Shown here in pieces: positions 1-5,600 of a stretch of DNA of 6,786 nucleotides (position 1 is its first letter; each line of letters begins with the position of its first letter). The DNA is from Spirochaetales bacterium. GTDB lineage: Bacteria > Spirochaetota > Spirochaetia > SZUA-6 > DRHE01. The stretch lies in the NCBI GenBank assembly GCA_011049745.1, contig DRHE01000281.1, positions 1 to 6,786 of the forward strand, read 5' to 3'. The notes beneath the pieces were generated by a model. That model did no database searches, was not told the origin of the DNA, and saw only the letters and a program-made list of their open reading frames with translations. The translations under genes were made by a program, and so were the position numbers.

Positions 1-365
1 AAGACATCTTCCAGGAGCTCAATTGCTTCTTCTGTTTTACCCTGAATATGATAGTTATAGGCCAGTATCTCTAAAATACTTAGATTTACGGGATCTTCAG
101 CAAGCAGTTCTTGCAGTAAAATCTCTGCCTCAGCAGCACGGTTCAAACGGATAAGGGCAAGGCTGAGATTAAAACGGGCTTTCAGCAATTCCGCATCGAT
201 CTTAAGGGCCTTTTCATAGGATGCAACCGCCTGCGAGTATTTTTCCTGATTAAAATAGGAATTCCCCAGATTATAATATTCTGCGGCCAGATTGTCGATT
301 CTGCTGTTGCCGGCGCAGCCTGCCAGGAGTAGTGTTAAAAGTAAAATCAACAACCAGCTTCTCAT
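1..365 (-). CDS. TPR-repeat lipoprotein, 3'-truncated by window edge
   Basis: Translating the minus strand from the ATG at 365 gives 121 codons that run off the left edge. The N-terminus is a lipoprotein signal: Met-Arg-Ser, a leucine-rich core at residues 5-14, then the lipobox L14-A15-G16-C17, so C17 should be lipidated and the protein anchored in a membrane. Three consecutive tetratricopeptide units follow, at about residues 28-61, 62-95 and 96-121+. They show the TPR pattern, for example Y-N-L-G-N-S-Y then A-V-A-S-Y-E-K-A-L. TPR lipoproteins usually act as scaffolds for envelope assembly; no specific partner can be named. An in-frame TAA just upstream makes the ATG the only sensible start, although I see no good Shine-Dalgarno before it. 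The gene is divergent from the HAD gene at 448. The family call is firm; the function is open. Confidence 0.85.
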   Translation of the reverse strand, partial: MRSWLLILLLTLLLAGCAGNSRIDNLAAEYYNLGNSYFNQEKYSQAVASYEKALKIDAELLKARFNLSLALIRLNRAAEAEILLQELLAEDPVNLSILEILAYNYHIQGKTEEAIELLEDV

Positions 366-447
366 TACCGGTACTATACTGTATTATCAAAACTGCTTCC
401 AGTATATTTAAGCAGCAGTAAATACTACAACCTTTGAGGAACTACCT
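366..447. promoter_or_regulatory. Divergent intergenic region, probable promoters for both flanking genes
   Basis: These 82 bases separate the starts of two divergent genes and so should hold both promoters. The stretch is AT-rich. A TATATT box near 396-401 on the plus strand overlaps a TATACT on the minus strand. The minus-strand TATACT has a weak TTGTAG 18 bases upstream of it. No convincing -35 for the plus direction could be picked by eye. The plus gene has its Shine-Dalgarno (GAGGA) at 436-440. Confidence 0.35.
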
Positions 448-1182
448 TTGAATTTTCTGATTTTTCTTGATTTTGACGGGGTTATCTGTGACTCAATAGA
501 TGAATGCCTGGTGAGTTCCTGGTATGGCTATTATCATCTTTATAAAGAGCAGCAGCCGGTTGGAGTTCCAACAATATTAAAAGAGCGATTCCTTAGACTA
601 CGGCCTTTTATCCGCAGCGGTGAGGACTACATGGTTATCCAGGAACTGCTTGCCGCGGATATCAAAATTAATAATCAGCTTGATTTTGACCGGCAACTTG
701 AAATTGCGGGAAAGCAAAAACTGGAACTTTTCAAAACACTCTTCTATAGAGCCAGGACATATTACCTGAAAGAGCAGCCGTACTACTGGTTCAGCCTGAA
801 CCCTATTTATGGTCATCTGAAAAGCAAACTCTCATTCTTAGGAGCCTCTCCTCATTTCTACATACTCTCAACCAAGAAAGCAGATTTTATACTGGCAATA
901 CTTAAGAATAACGGAATTACCATGAACAGAGAAAATATAATCTATTCGGCGGCACAACAGAAGCTTTCCCTGATTGGTGCAATGCTCGATAAGAAAAATG
1001 TAAACCGGGCCCTCCTTTTAGATGATCAGATTGAGCATCTCTCAGGCAACCGTGATCCACGTATTCAGACTTTTCTCTGCCTCTGGGGTTACATAAAAGA
1101 GGAATGGTCTATGGGGAACAAAGATGTTAAGCCTTTGACCACCGAAGGTTTCACCAGGTTGATCAATGACCTGGCCTGGTAG
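448..1182 (+). CDS. HAD-like hydrolase, small-molecule phosphatase type
   Basis: This 244-residue protein has the haloacid dehalogenase layout. Motif I is at residues 7-16 (L-D-F-D-G-V-I-C-D-S), with D8 the expected nucleophile and D10 the acid/base. Motif II is S141/T142 at the end of a hydrophobic strand (F-Y-I-L-S-T-K-K). K172 is a candidate motif III lysine. Motif IV is L-L-L-D-D at 189-193, the Mg-binding acidic pair. Residues of about 17-125 form a mainly helical insert typical of C1-cap members. The substrate cannot be told; it lacks the GDxxxD form of motif IV seen in phosphoglycolate phosphatase and YjjG. The start is TTG at 448, preceded by GAGGA at 436-440; no nearer ATG would keep motif I. 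Its 3' end overlaps the convergent glycosyltransferase by 20 bases. It is cytosolic, with no signal peptide. Confidence 0.8.
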   Translation: MNFLIFLDFDGVICDSIDECLVSSWYGYYHLYKEQQPVGVPTILKERFLRLRPFIRSGEDYMVIQELLAADIKINNQLDFDRQLEIAGKQKLELFKTLFYRARTYYLKEQPYYWFSLNPIYGHLKSKLSFLGASPHFYILSTKKADFILAILKNNGITMNRENIIYSAAQQKLSLIGAMLDKKNVNRALLLDDQIEHLSGNRDPRIQTFLCLWGYIKEEWSMGNKDVKPLTTEGFTRLINDLAW

Positions 1183-2320
1183 CCCTATACTTTTTACCCT
1201 TCCACTCAGGAGAAACCTTTAAAATGCTCAAGACAGTAATAAAGCTATAAAAAAACATGAAAAAAAGCGTATAAGGCACAAAGCGCAGCAGGAAAGAGCA
1301 CTTGTTTTTCCGATATAAGAGACCGGAAACCATGGCCAGCAGCCCGATATTGACAAATGAAGTAAGGGGATAAACAAGCAGGATGGGGTAAAGTGGGCAA
1401 AAGGGCAGAAGAAGAAGACTTAGAACCAGATAGAGCACAATAAAACGATAACCTGTTCGGGTACCGAAATCCTTTGAGTAAAAACCGCCTATATTCCAGC
1501 GAACATGCTGATGAATAAAATCCAGCCAGTTCTCCTTGGCTTTTGTCTCGATCATTGTTGAGGTAATGCTGGAAACCCGGACCTGCCATTTTTTCCCCAC
1601 CACTGAAATAAGAGCAGCATCCTCGGTTACCGTATAACCGAGGCCCGCAAACCCTCCGATCTCATCAATGGCCTGCCGCCTGACCGCCAGATTATTGCCG
1701 AAGCAGCCGGTTGGCAGCCCCAATCCGGCGCAGCCGCAGGAGTATTGATGTATCAAAGGCTGATCAAAGGCCTGGTAGCGTTCTAAGAAAGTTCCCCTGT
1801 CAGCCATGGAGATCTGACCGAATACCACGCCTATCTCCGGATTGCGGAAATAGGAGAGGTAGTATTCAACCCAGCCAGCAGGCAGCAGGCAGTCGGCATC
1901 GGTAAAAATAATTATCCCGCCCCTGGCCTGAGAAATGGCTTTATCCAATATATATTGCTTGGGATTCAGGTTTTGCTGTTCCTCCTGATTATCAATAACC
2001 CTTACCCTGTCGCCTAATTTTCCCCTGAAGTTTTCCATGATCTCCAGGGTTCTGTCAGTGGAGCGGTCATTGGCCAGAATAATATCAAAATCGAAAAAAC
2101 TCTGTCTTTCTAATGAACGCAGCAGCAGGGGTAAAGAATCCTCTTCATCCTTGGCCGCGACTACAACCGAGACCCTCTCTTTCAAAGCAGGCAGGCCGGA
2201 TTCCGCAATGCGCCGCTCTCTAAAACGGTTGGACAATACTCCGGCCAATAGAAAGAGGTGAACCAGAAATGTTGAAACCGGTAAAAGCATAAGAAGTATC
2301 ATAGCCAGGACTATAAACAA
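1163..2320 (-). CDS. Membrane-anchored family 2 glycosyltransferase
   Basis: This 385-residue protein transfers a sugar from a nucleotide-sugar donor, probably to a lipid or polyprenyl acceptor at the inner face of the cytoplasmic membrane. An N-terminal membrane helix (about 2-30) precedes a GT-A catalytic domain. Its marks are V-V-V-A-A-K-D-E-E at 52-60, N-D-R-S-T-D at 84-89, the DxD motif D141-A-D143, the catalytic-base motif T-E-D at 232-234, and Q-H-V-R-W at 271-275, the Q(Q/R)xRW signature of processive or lipid-acting GT2 enzymes. Two or three further membrane helices lie at about 292-337 and 346-368. The start is TTG at 2320, five bases after an AGAGG Shine-Dalgarno; the ATG at codon 7 lies too far from it. 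The gene is divergent from the PlsC-type acyltransferase 70 bases away, which hints at a shared glycolipid pathway. Donor and acceptor are unknown. Confidence 0.9.
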   Translation of the reverse strand: MFIVLAMILLMLLPVSTFLVHLFLLAGVLSNRFRERRIAESGLPALKERVSVVVAAKDEEDSLPLLLRSLERQSFFDFDIILANDRSTDRTLEIMENFRGKLGDRVRVIDNQEEQQNLNPKQYILDKAISQARGGIIIFTDADCLLPAGWVEYYLSYFRNPEIGVVFGQISMADRGTFLERYQAFDQPLIHQYSCGCAGLGLPTGCFGNNLAVRRQAIDEIGGFAGLGYTVTEDAALISVVGKKWQVRVSSITSTMIETKAKENWLDFIHQHVRWNIGGFYSKDFGTRTGYRFIVLYLVLSLLLLPFCPLYPILLVYPLTSFVNIGLLAMVSGLLYRKNKCSFLLRFVPYTLFFMFFYSFITVLSILKVSPEWKGKKYRATRPGH

Positions 2321-2390
2321 AAAAACCTCTTTTCACAATCTGATTTTAAGGTTAATCTAAAGTAGTTTTAATTATACGAGGGATTCCTAT
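2321..2390. promoter_or_regulatory. Divergent intergenic region between glycosyltransferase and acyltransferase
   Basis: These 70 AT-rich bases must carry the start signals of both divergent genes unless they are read from further away. The minus-strand Shine-Dalgarno AGAGG (2326-2330) and the plus-strand GAGGGA (2378-2383) are clear. An AT-rich TTATAC-like -10 lies at 2372-2377 on the plus strand, but it is too close to the Shine-Dalgarno to be certain, and no good -35 was found in either direction. Because the region is so short, the two promoters would have to overlap or lie back to back. Confidence 0.35.
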
Positions 2391-3137
2391 ATGGGGTTTT
2401 ATATTTTCTTATGCACTACGGTGCTGTTAATGATTTTCCACGACATACAGTTAAAGCTGATCTACTACATTTTCCCCGGTAAAGATCACCGGCGCTTTCA
2501 TGATTTTCAGCATTTTGCCGCTTCAAAATATCTTCAACTGGCCAAACACTATGCAGGTATGAAGATAATTATCGAATCCAACCTTAAAAATGAACTGCCG
2601 GATAATTTTCTGATTATCAGCAATCACCAGAGTCTCTTTGATATACTCGCTTTGACCTTTTCTTTTCCCCGGTTCTATGTCCGTTTCGTTGCCAAGAAGG
2701 AGTTAAAATTCGGGATACCGGCGACGTCCTTTTTTTTAAGAAAAGGCGGCCACGCCCTAATTGACCGCAAGGGCAGCTTTAAAGAATCACAGAAGAAACT
2801 CCTTAAACTCAGCAGTTTGAGCAGAAAAAAAGGCTTCTGTCCGGCAATTTTCCCTGAAGGCACCAGATCAAGAAGTGGTAAAGTAGGGAAATTCCACTCG
2901 GCAGCTGTACGCATGGTCCTTTCACGCAGTCAACTGCCAATACTCTCAGTAGCCACGAACGGCGGCTATAAGATTGCCAAAGTAAAAGATCTGGCTAAGA
3001 ACCTGAAAGATACGGTGTATCGGATCAAGTTCCTTAAGCTCTATGCTTATACAGCGGACCGCCGTCAAATTCTCTTAAATCTGGAGCAAAGCAGGGCTGA
3101 AATCTCCGATCAGGTCAATCAATGGCAACAGAAATAG
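2391..3137 (+). CDS. PlsC-type 1-acyl-sn-glycerol-3-phosphate acyltransferase family protein
   Basis: The 248-residue product belongs to the PlsC/LPLAT acyltransferase family, which moves a fatty acyl chain from acyl-ACP or acyl-CoA to a lysophosphatidate or similar acceptor at the membrane. The defining HX4D motif is N-H-Q-S-L-F-D at 78-84 (H79, D84). It is followed by L-I-D-R at 123-126 and the acceptor-phosphate motif F-P-E-G-T-R-S-R at 154-161. P183-I184 may be the fourth block. The N-terminus is hydrophobic (2-28) and should hold the enzyme on the membrane. The ATG at 2391 has GAGGGA seven bases upstream. The length is normal for the family. The next gene starts 16 bases before this one ends, so the two are probably co-transcribed and translationally coupled. 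Whether this is the essential PlsC or a paralogue acting on another lipid cannot be told. Confidence 0.9.
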   Translation: MGFYIFLCTTVLLMIFHDIQLKLIYYIFPGKDHRRFHDFQHFAASKYLQLAKHYAGMKIIIESNLKNELPDNFLIISNHQSLFDILALTFSFPRFYVRFVAKKELKFGIPATSFFLRKGGHALIDRKGSFKESQKKLLKLSSLSRKKGFCPAIFPEGTRSRSGKVGKFHSAAVRMVLSRSQLPILSVATNGGYKIAKVKDLAKNLKDTVYRIKFLKLYAYTADRRQILLNLEQSRAEISDQVNQWQQK

Positions 3138-3613
3138 CTATTTCAGCATACTGGGAAAAGAGAGAGCAGGAACTGGGAGAAAAGGTGCTGTTTAAATCCA
3201 TAGCTCAGGGTCAGCTCTCCAATCCAAAGGTTAAGGATAGCCTTCCTGACATCATAGGTATACTTTTTCTTACGAAGAGTTATCTGGTATTTGAATACTC
3301 CCATGGCAACCGAAAAACAATCCTGGATCTGTTATTCAGTAGAAAAGAACGGGAAACAATTACTGGCACAGTTAATGTAATACGAAAAGATATCAAAGAT
3401 TACCGGGTATTGCCGGCAATCTTTGCACATCAGTGGATCAAAAAAGGTAAAAACCCTCTGGAAATCCAAAAGGAAATTGAGAATAAAAAATACTCTATAT
3501 TCTTCAGCCTTTTATTCGGCGCCAGGCTGGTTGTCTGCACAGACGAGATCTTTCTCTCACTGGCTACGCCAATGAACTCCAGGTGGGAAAGAGAGCTTTC
3601 CCTGCCTGCTTAA
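3122..3613 (+). CDS. Uncharacterised 163-residue protein, possible PH-like fold
   Basis: I do not recognise this protein. Its start, ATG at 3122, lies inside the end of the acyltransferase gene in another frame (16-base overlap), with a weak AGG seven bases upstream, so translation coupled to the upstream gene is likely. It has no signal peptide. The stretch at 44-60 (I-I-G-I-L-F-L-T-K-S-Y-L-V-F-E-Y-S) resembles the repeated strands of bacterial PH/GRAM-like domains, where G-x-L-x-L-T-x-x-x-L-x-F is common. A second hydrophobic pair of strands lies at 125-148. The central part is lysine- and glutamate-rich. If the PH-like idea is right, it may bind lipid or protein at the membrane, which would suit its acyltransferase neighbour. 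Its TAA stop shares TTAA with the stop of the convergent small gene. The CDS call is supported by the operon context; the fold is a guess. Confidence 0.7.
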   Translation: MATEIAISAYWEKREQELGEKVLFKSIAQGQLSNPKVKDSLPDIIGILFLTKSYLVFEYSHGNRKTILDLLFSRKERETITGTVNVIRKDIKDYRVLPAIFAHQWIKKGKNPLEIQKEIENKKYSIFFSLLFGARLVVCTDEIFLSLATPMNSRWERELSLPA

Positions 3614-3783
3614 ATTCTGAAATCTCTCGGTCTTCGTTCCTGACGGCTGCACTTTGTGCATTCAGCAAGATTCTTAAGCTTGCCTTTGACGAAAATTGTC
3701 TTCATTTTTACCTCACCGCCGCAGGTGCAGAAAAGCTTCTCAGCACCGATACCGGCACGTGCATTCTTACTCAATTCAGCCAT
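3610..3783 (-). CDS. Small CxC/CxxC zinc-ribbon-like protein, 57 residues
   Basis: The minus strand from the ATG at 3783 encodes 57 residues. Four cysteines form a metal-site pattern: C19-x-C21, twenty residues, then C42-x-x-C45, as expected of a small zinc ribbon. The rest is rich in lysine and arginine, with a basic tail (Q-E-R-R-P-R-D-F-R-I), so nucleic-acid or ribosome contact is plausible but not shown. Reality of the gene is supported by a perfect GGAGG Shine-Dalgarno about seven bases before the ATG (3791-3795) and a good sigma-70-type promoter further up. The long plus-strand open frame over the same bases has no comparable start. It stands alone on this strand; its nearest minus-strand neighbours lie more than 900 bases away. 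Its TAA shares the TTAA box at 3610-3613 with the gene opposite. Function unknown; I would expect a cytosolic protein. Confidence 0.82.
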   Translation of the reverse strand: MAELSKNARAGIGAEKLFCTCGGEVKMKTIFVKGKLKNLAECTKCSRQERRPRDFRI

Positions 3784-3845
3784 TTATTCTCCTCCAACCA
3801 ATATTGTATTACCAAAGGGATAATTTATTTTTTTAGGATTGGGCA

Positions 3846-3874
3846 AAGATATTAAAAAAATTAAAGTTGGTCAA
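3846..3874 (-). promoter_or_regulatory. Sigma-70-type promoter for the zinc-ribbon gene
   Basis: On the minus strand a TTGACC -35 (3874-3869, five of six bases to consensus) is followed by a 17-base AT-rich spacer and a TATCTT -10 (3851-3846, four of six). Transcription should begin near 3839, giving a leader of about 55 bases before the ATG at 3783. The sequence just above the -35 is AT-rich and could act as an UP element. Read by eye only. Confidence 0.6.
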
Positions 3875-3901
3875 GGTATATAAGGGAATTTTTAAAATAT
3901 T

Positions 3902-3945
3902 ATGACCAAAGGAAATCCTGTGGATGACTGAAGGAAATGCTTTAG
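3902..3945. repeat. Tandem imperfect direct repeat, 2 x 22 bases
   Basis: Two copies abut exactly, at 3902-3923 and 3924-3945. Each begins ATGAC and contains AAGGAAAT, and 17 of 22 positions match. The 22-base period is about two helical turns, which would place both copies on the same face of the DNA, as in some tandem operators. The pair lies 28 bases upstream of the -35 of the zinc-ribbon promoter. It could also be chance or an old slippage event. Confidence 0.5.
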
Positions 3946-3969
3946 CGCTGCACGAATAGTGTGGGGGGG

Positions 3970-3998
3970 TTGATAAAAGTCCGATCTTCAACCATTAT
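3970..3998 (+). promoter_or_regulatory. Possible promoter for the YjjG-like gene
   Basis: TTGATA (five of six to the -35 consensus) is followed after 17 bases by CATTAT (four of six to the -10 consensus). The predicted start, near 4005, falls on the GGAGGG Shine-Dalgarno (4005-4010), which would leave a leader of only about 12 bases. That short leader is the reason for the low confidence. Confidence 0.3.
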
Positions 3999-4016
3999 CT
4001 GCCCGGAGGGTCGGCC

Positions 4017-4727
4017 TTGAAGATCTCCTTTAGAAAATATAGCGGTTTCATAATTGATGCAGACAATACTCTCTTTGACTTTGACCGGGCACAGAGGGAT
4101 GCCCTCTATGAGTCCTTTAAACTGCTGAAATATTCAGACCTCTCCGTTGAAACCTATGACATTTATGAATCCATCAACAAGACCCTATGGAGAAGCCTCG
4201 AAGAGGGAAAAATTGAGCGTGGATCGGTGAAAGTAGAGAGATTCAGATTATTATTAGATAAACTACAAATGGAAGGTGACCCCGAAAAACTCGCGCAACT
4301 TTACTTAAAGCATCTTGGCCGTAAGGATTACCTCCTGCCCCATGCAATTGAAGTCCTGGAATACCTCTACCACAGGGCATTACTGGTATTATTAACCAAT
4401 GGCATTACCCGCGTACAGCAGGAAAGAATTTCCCGTTCCGGAATTGAGATATTCTTTCAGGATATTATTATATCTGAAGAAATCGGACTGACGAAACCTG
4501 ATCCGGCCATTTTCTTACTGGCAGCTAAGAGGATAAACCTGGCGCCTTCAGCTCTCCTCTGTGTAGGAGACAGTCCCTCCTCTGATATTCGCGGCGGCTA
4601 TAATGCGGGAATGGATACCTGCTGGTTCAGATCAACCTCAGCGGATTATCCTCGCCAGGAGCCGGAACCGGATTATATTATTGATGATCTCAGGGAATTA
4701 ATAAAATTCGCACCTGATTTGTGTTAA
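4017..4727 (+). CDS. yjjG: YjjG/YfnB-type HAD nucleotidase
   Basis: This 236-residue protein matches the YjjG/YfnB subgroup of HAD subfamily IA, monophosphatases that in E. coli dephosphorylate non-canonical pyrimidine nucleotides such as dUMP and 5-fluoro-dUMP (a housekeeping clean-up role). Motif I is D14-A-D16-N-T-L-F-D-F; the phrase I-N-K-T-L-W-R-S-L-E-E-G-K-I near 53-66 is characteristic of the subgroup's cap. Motif II is T127-N-G; motif III is K160-P161-D; motif IV is V-G-D-S-P-S-S-D-I at 183-191, with D185 and D190 the metal ligands. D-T-C-W at 200-203 is also typical. Length is normal and all catalytic residues are present. The start is TTG at 4017, six bases after GGAGGG; the frame just upstream offers no better start. 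It is cytosolic. It is convergent with the PSP1 gene, sharing TTAA. The precise substrate is inferred from the family. Confidence 0.85.
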   Translation: MKISFRKYSGFIIDADNTLFDFDRAQRDALYESFKLLKYSDLSVETYDIYESINKTLWRSLEEGKIERGSVKVERFRLLLDKLQMEGDPEKLAQLYLKHLGRKDYLLPHAIEVLEYLYHRALLVLLTNGITRVQQERISRSGIEIFFQDIIISEEIGLTKPDPAIFLLAAKRINLAPSALLCVGDSPSSDIRGGYNAGMDTCWFRSTSADYPRQEPEPDYIIDDLRELIKFAPDLC

Positions 4728-5590
4728 TCAATCCTCCAGCGGTTCTGTTCAGCATTAAAAGTGAAACGATCAAATTCCAGCTCTATCATGGTGCCGGATC
4801 CGCCAACCAAACGTACCATCTTCTTGAATAGATTTATCTCTACTACTTTAAATAGTTCATTTTGCCAATTCAGCCGGGTTCCCTCAGGCGGCAGTTTCTC
4901 TTTTATCTCCCGGTATGTATCGTATTCATAAGATAAACAGCAGAGCAGGCGCCCGCAGGGCCCTGATATTTTCATTGAGTTCAATGTTAGATTCTGCTCT
5001 TTTGCCATTTTTATGGAAACGGGCCTAAGCTTATCTGTAATTCCATGACAACAGTAATGGCGTCCACAGACCCCTAATCCACCCAGCATCCTGGCTTCAT
5101 CACGCACACCTACCTGCCTGAGTTCAATTCGCATTCTAAATACAGCCACCAGATCTTTTACCAGTTCACGAAAATCAATTCTGGTATCGGCAGTGAAGAA
5201 AAAAAGAATCTTTGCCTCATCCATTAAATAATGAGCATTTACCAGTTTCATGGACAGATTGTGATTAACAATTTTTTCTCTGCAGATTTTCAAGGCTTTC
5301 TCCTCTTTAACCTTGTTATCTTCATATTTATCCAGATCAGCTGCTAAGGCGGACCGTTCAATACTTTGAATATGCGTAAGATCGATTTCTTCCAGGTTTG
5401 ACATTATGCCCAGCACCCTGCCCAGCTCCATACCGTACCTGGTAGGCACAATTACCAGATCTCCGCTTTTAAGCCCGGTACCATCTTCCTGTCCTTCTTT
5501 TTCAATATATAAATCCGTAGCGATGGAATGGATTATCTTTACACGATAGACAACGGCCGGGTTCTTTATTTTATCCGGAGCTTCCGCCAT
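4724..5590 (-). CDS. ricT: PSP1 domain protein, RicT/YaaT-like
   Basis: The product, 288 residues from the ATG at 5590, belongs to the PSP1 family. In Bacillus subtilis the homologue RicT (YaaT) joins RicA and RicF in an Fe-S-containing complex that steers RNase Y and affects sporulation, competence and biofilm formation; here that role is only inferred. An N-terminal beta-rich part (10-70) is followed by the PSP1 core (about 90-165) with F-F-T-A-D-T-R-I-D-F-R-E-L-V. Then come two C-G-R-x-x-C-C motifs, at 175-181 and 212-218, separated by the family's S-I-K-M-A-K-E-Q-N-L. Those six cysteines plus C103 are candidate cluster ligands. The ATG at 5590 has GGAGG five bases upstream; the ATG at 5617 lies inside the preceding yaaR gene and lacks a good site. 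It is last in the operon, 10 bases after yaaR. RicA and RicF partners are not in this window. Confidence 0.9.
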   Translation of the reverse strand: MAEAPDKIKNPAVVYRVKIIHSIATDLYIEKEGQEDGTGLKSGDLVIVPTRYGMELGRVLGIMSNLEEIDLTHIQSIERSALAADLDKYEDNKVKEEKALKICREKIVNHNLSMKLVNAHYLMDEAKILFFFTADTRIDFRELVKDLVAVFRMRIELRQVGVRDEARMLGGLGVCGRHYCCHGITDKLRPVSIKMAKEQNLTLNSMKISGPCGRLLCCLSYEYDTYREIKEKLPPEGTRLNWQNELFKVVEINLFKKMVRLVGGSGTMIELEFDRFTFNAEQNRWRID

Positions 5591-5600
5591 TTTTCCTCCA

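Larger units (their letters stand above)
3784..4016. other. 233-base intergenic region between divergent small gene and YjjG-like gene
   Basis: The left half is very AT-rich and holds the promoter of the small zinc-ribbon gene. The middle holds two abutting imperfect 22-base repeats (3902-3923 and 3924-3945). The right part holds an AGCGCT palindrome near 3944-3949 and a run of seven G (3963-3969). After the G run comes a possible plus-strand promoter with TTGATA at 3970-3975 and CATTAT at 3993-3998. No tRNA, structured RNA or convincing terminator was seen. Confidence 0.6.

Noticed and set aside
598..816. Minus-strand frame opposite the first HAD gene, and similar frames at 1245-1589, 1711-1905, 2037-2261, 2675-2914, 5731-6108 and 5886-6089
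   Set aside because: All lie inside well-supported genes on the other strand or in another frame, and show no family motifs or start signals.
3648..3660. Perfect hairpin TGCAC-TTT-GTGCA downstream of the 163-residue gene, considered as a terminator
   Set aside because: The stem is only five base pairs with no T-run after it, and it coincides with the CxxC codons of the zinc-ribbon gene, which explains the symmetry.
3583..3855. Plus-strand 90-codon open frame over the intergenic region
   Set aside because: It lies opposite the small zinc-ribbon gene, which has a Shine-Dalgarno, a promoter and a metal-site cysteine pattern. The plus frame has no such start and continues into AT-rich promoter sequence.
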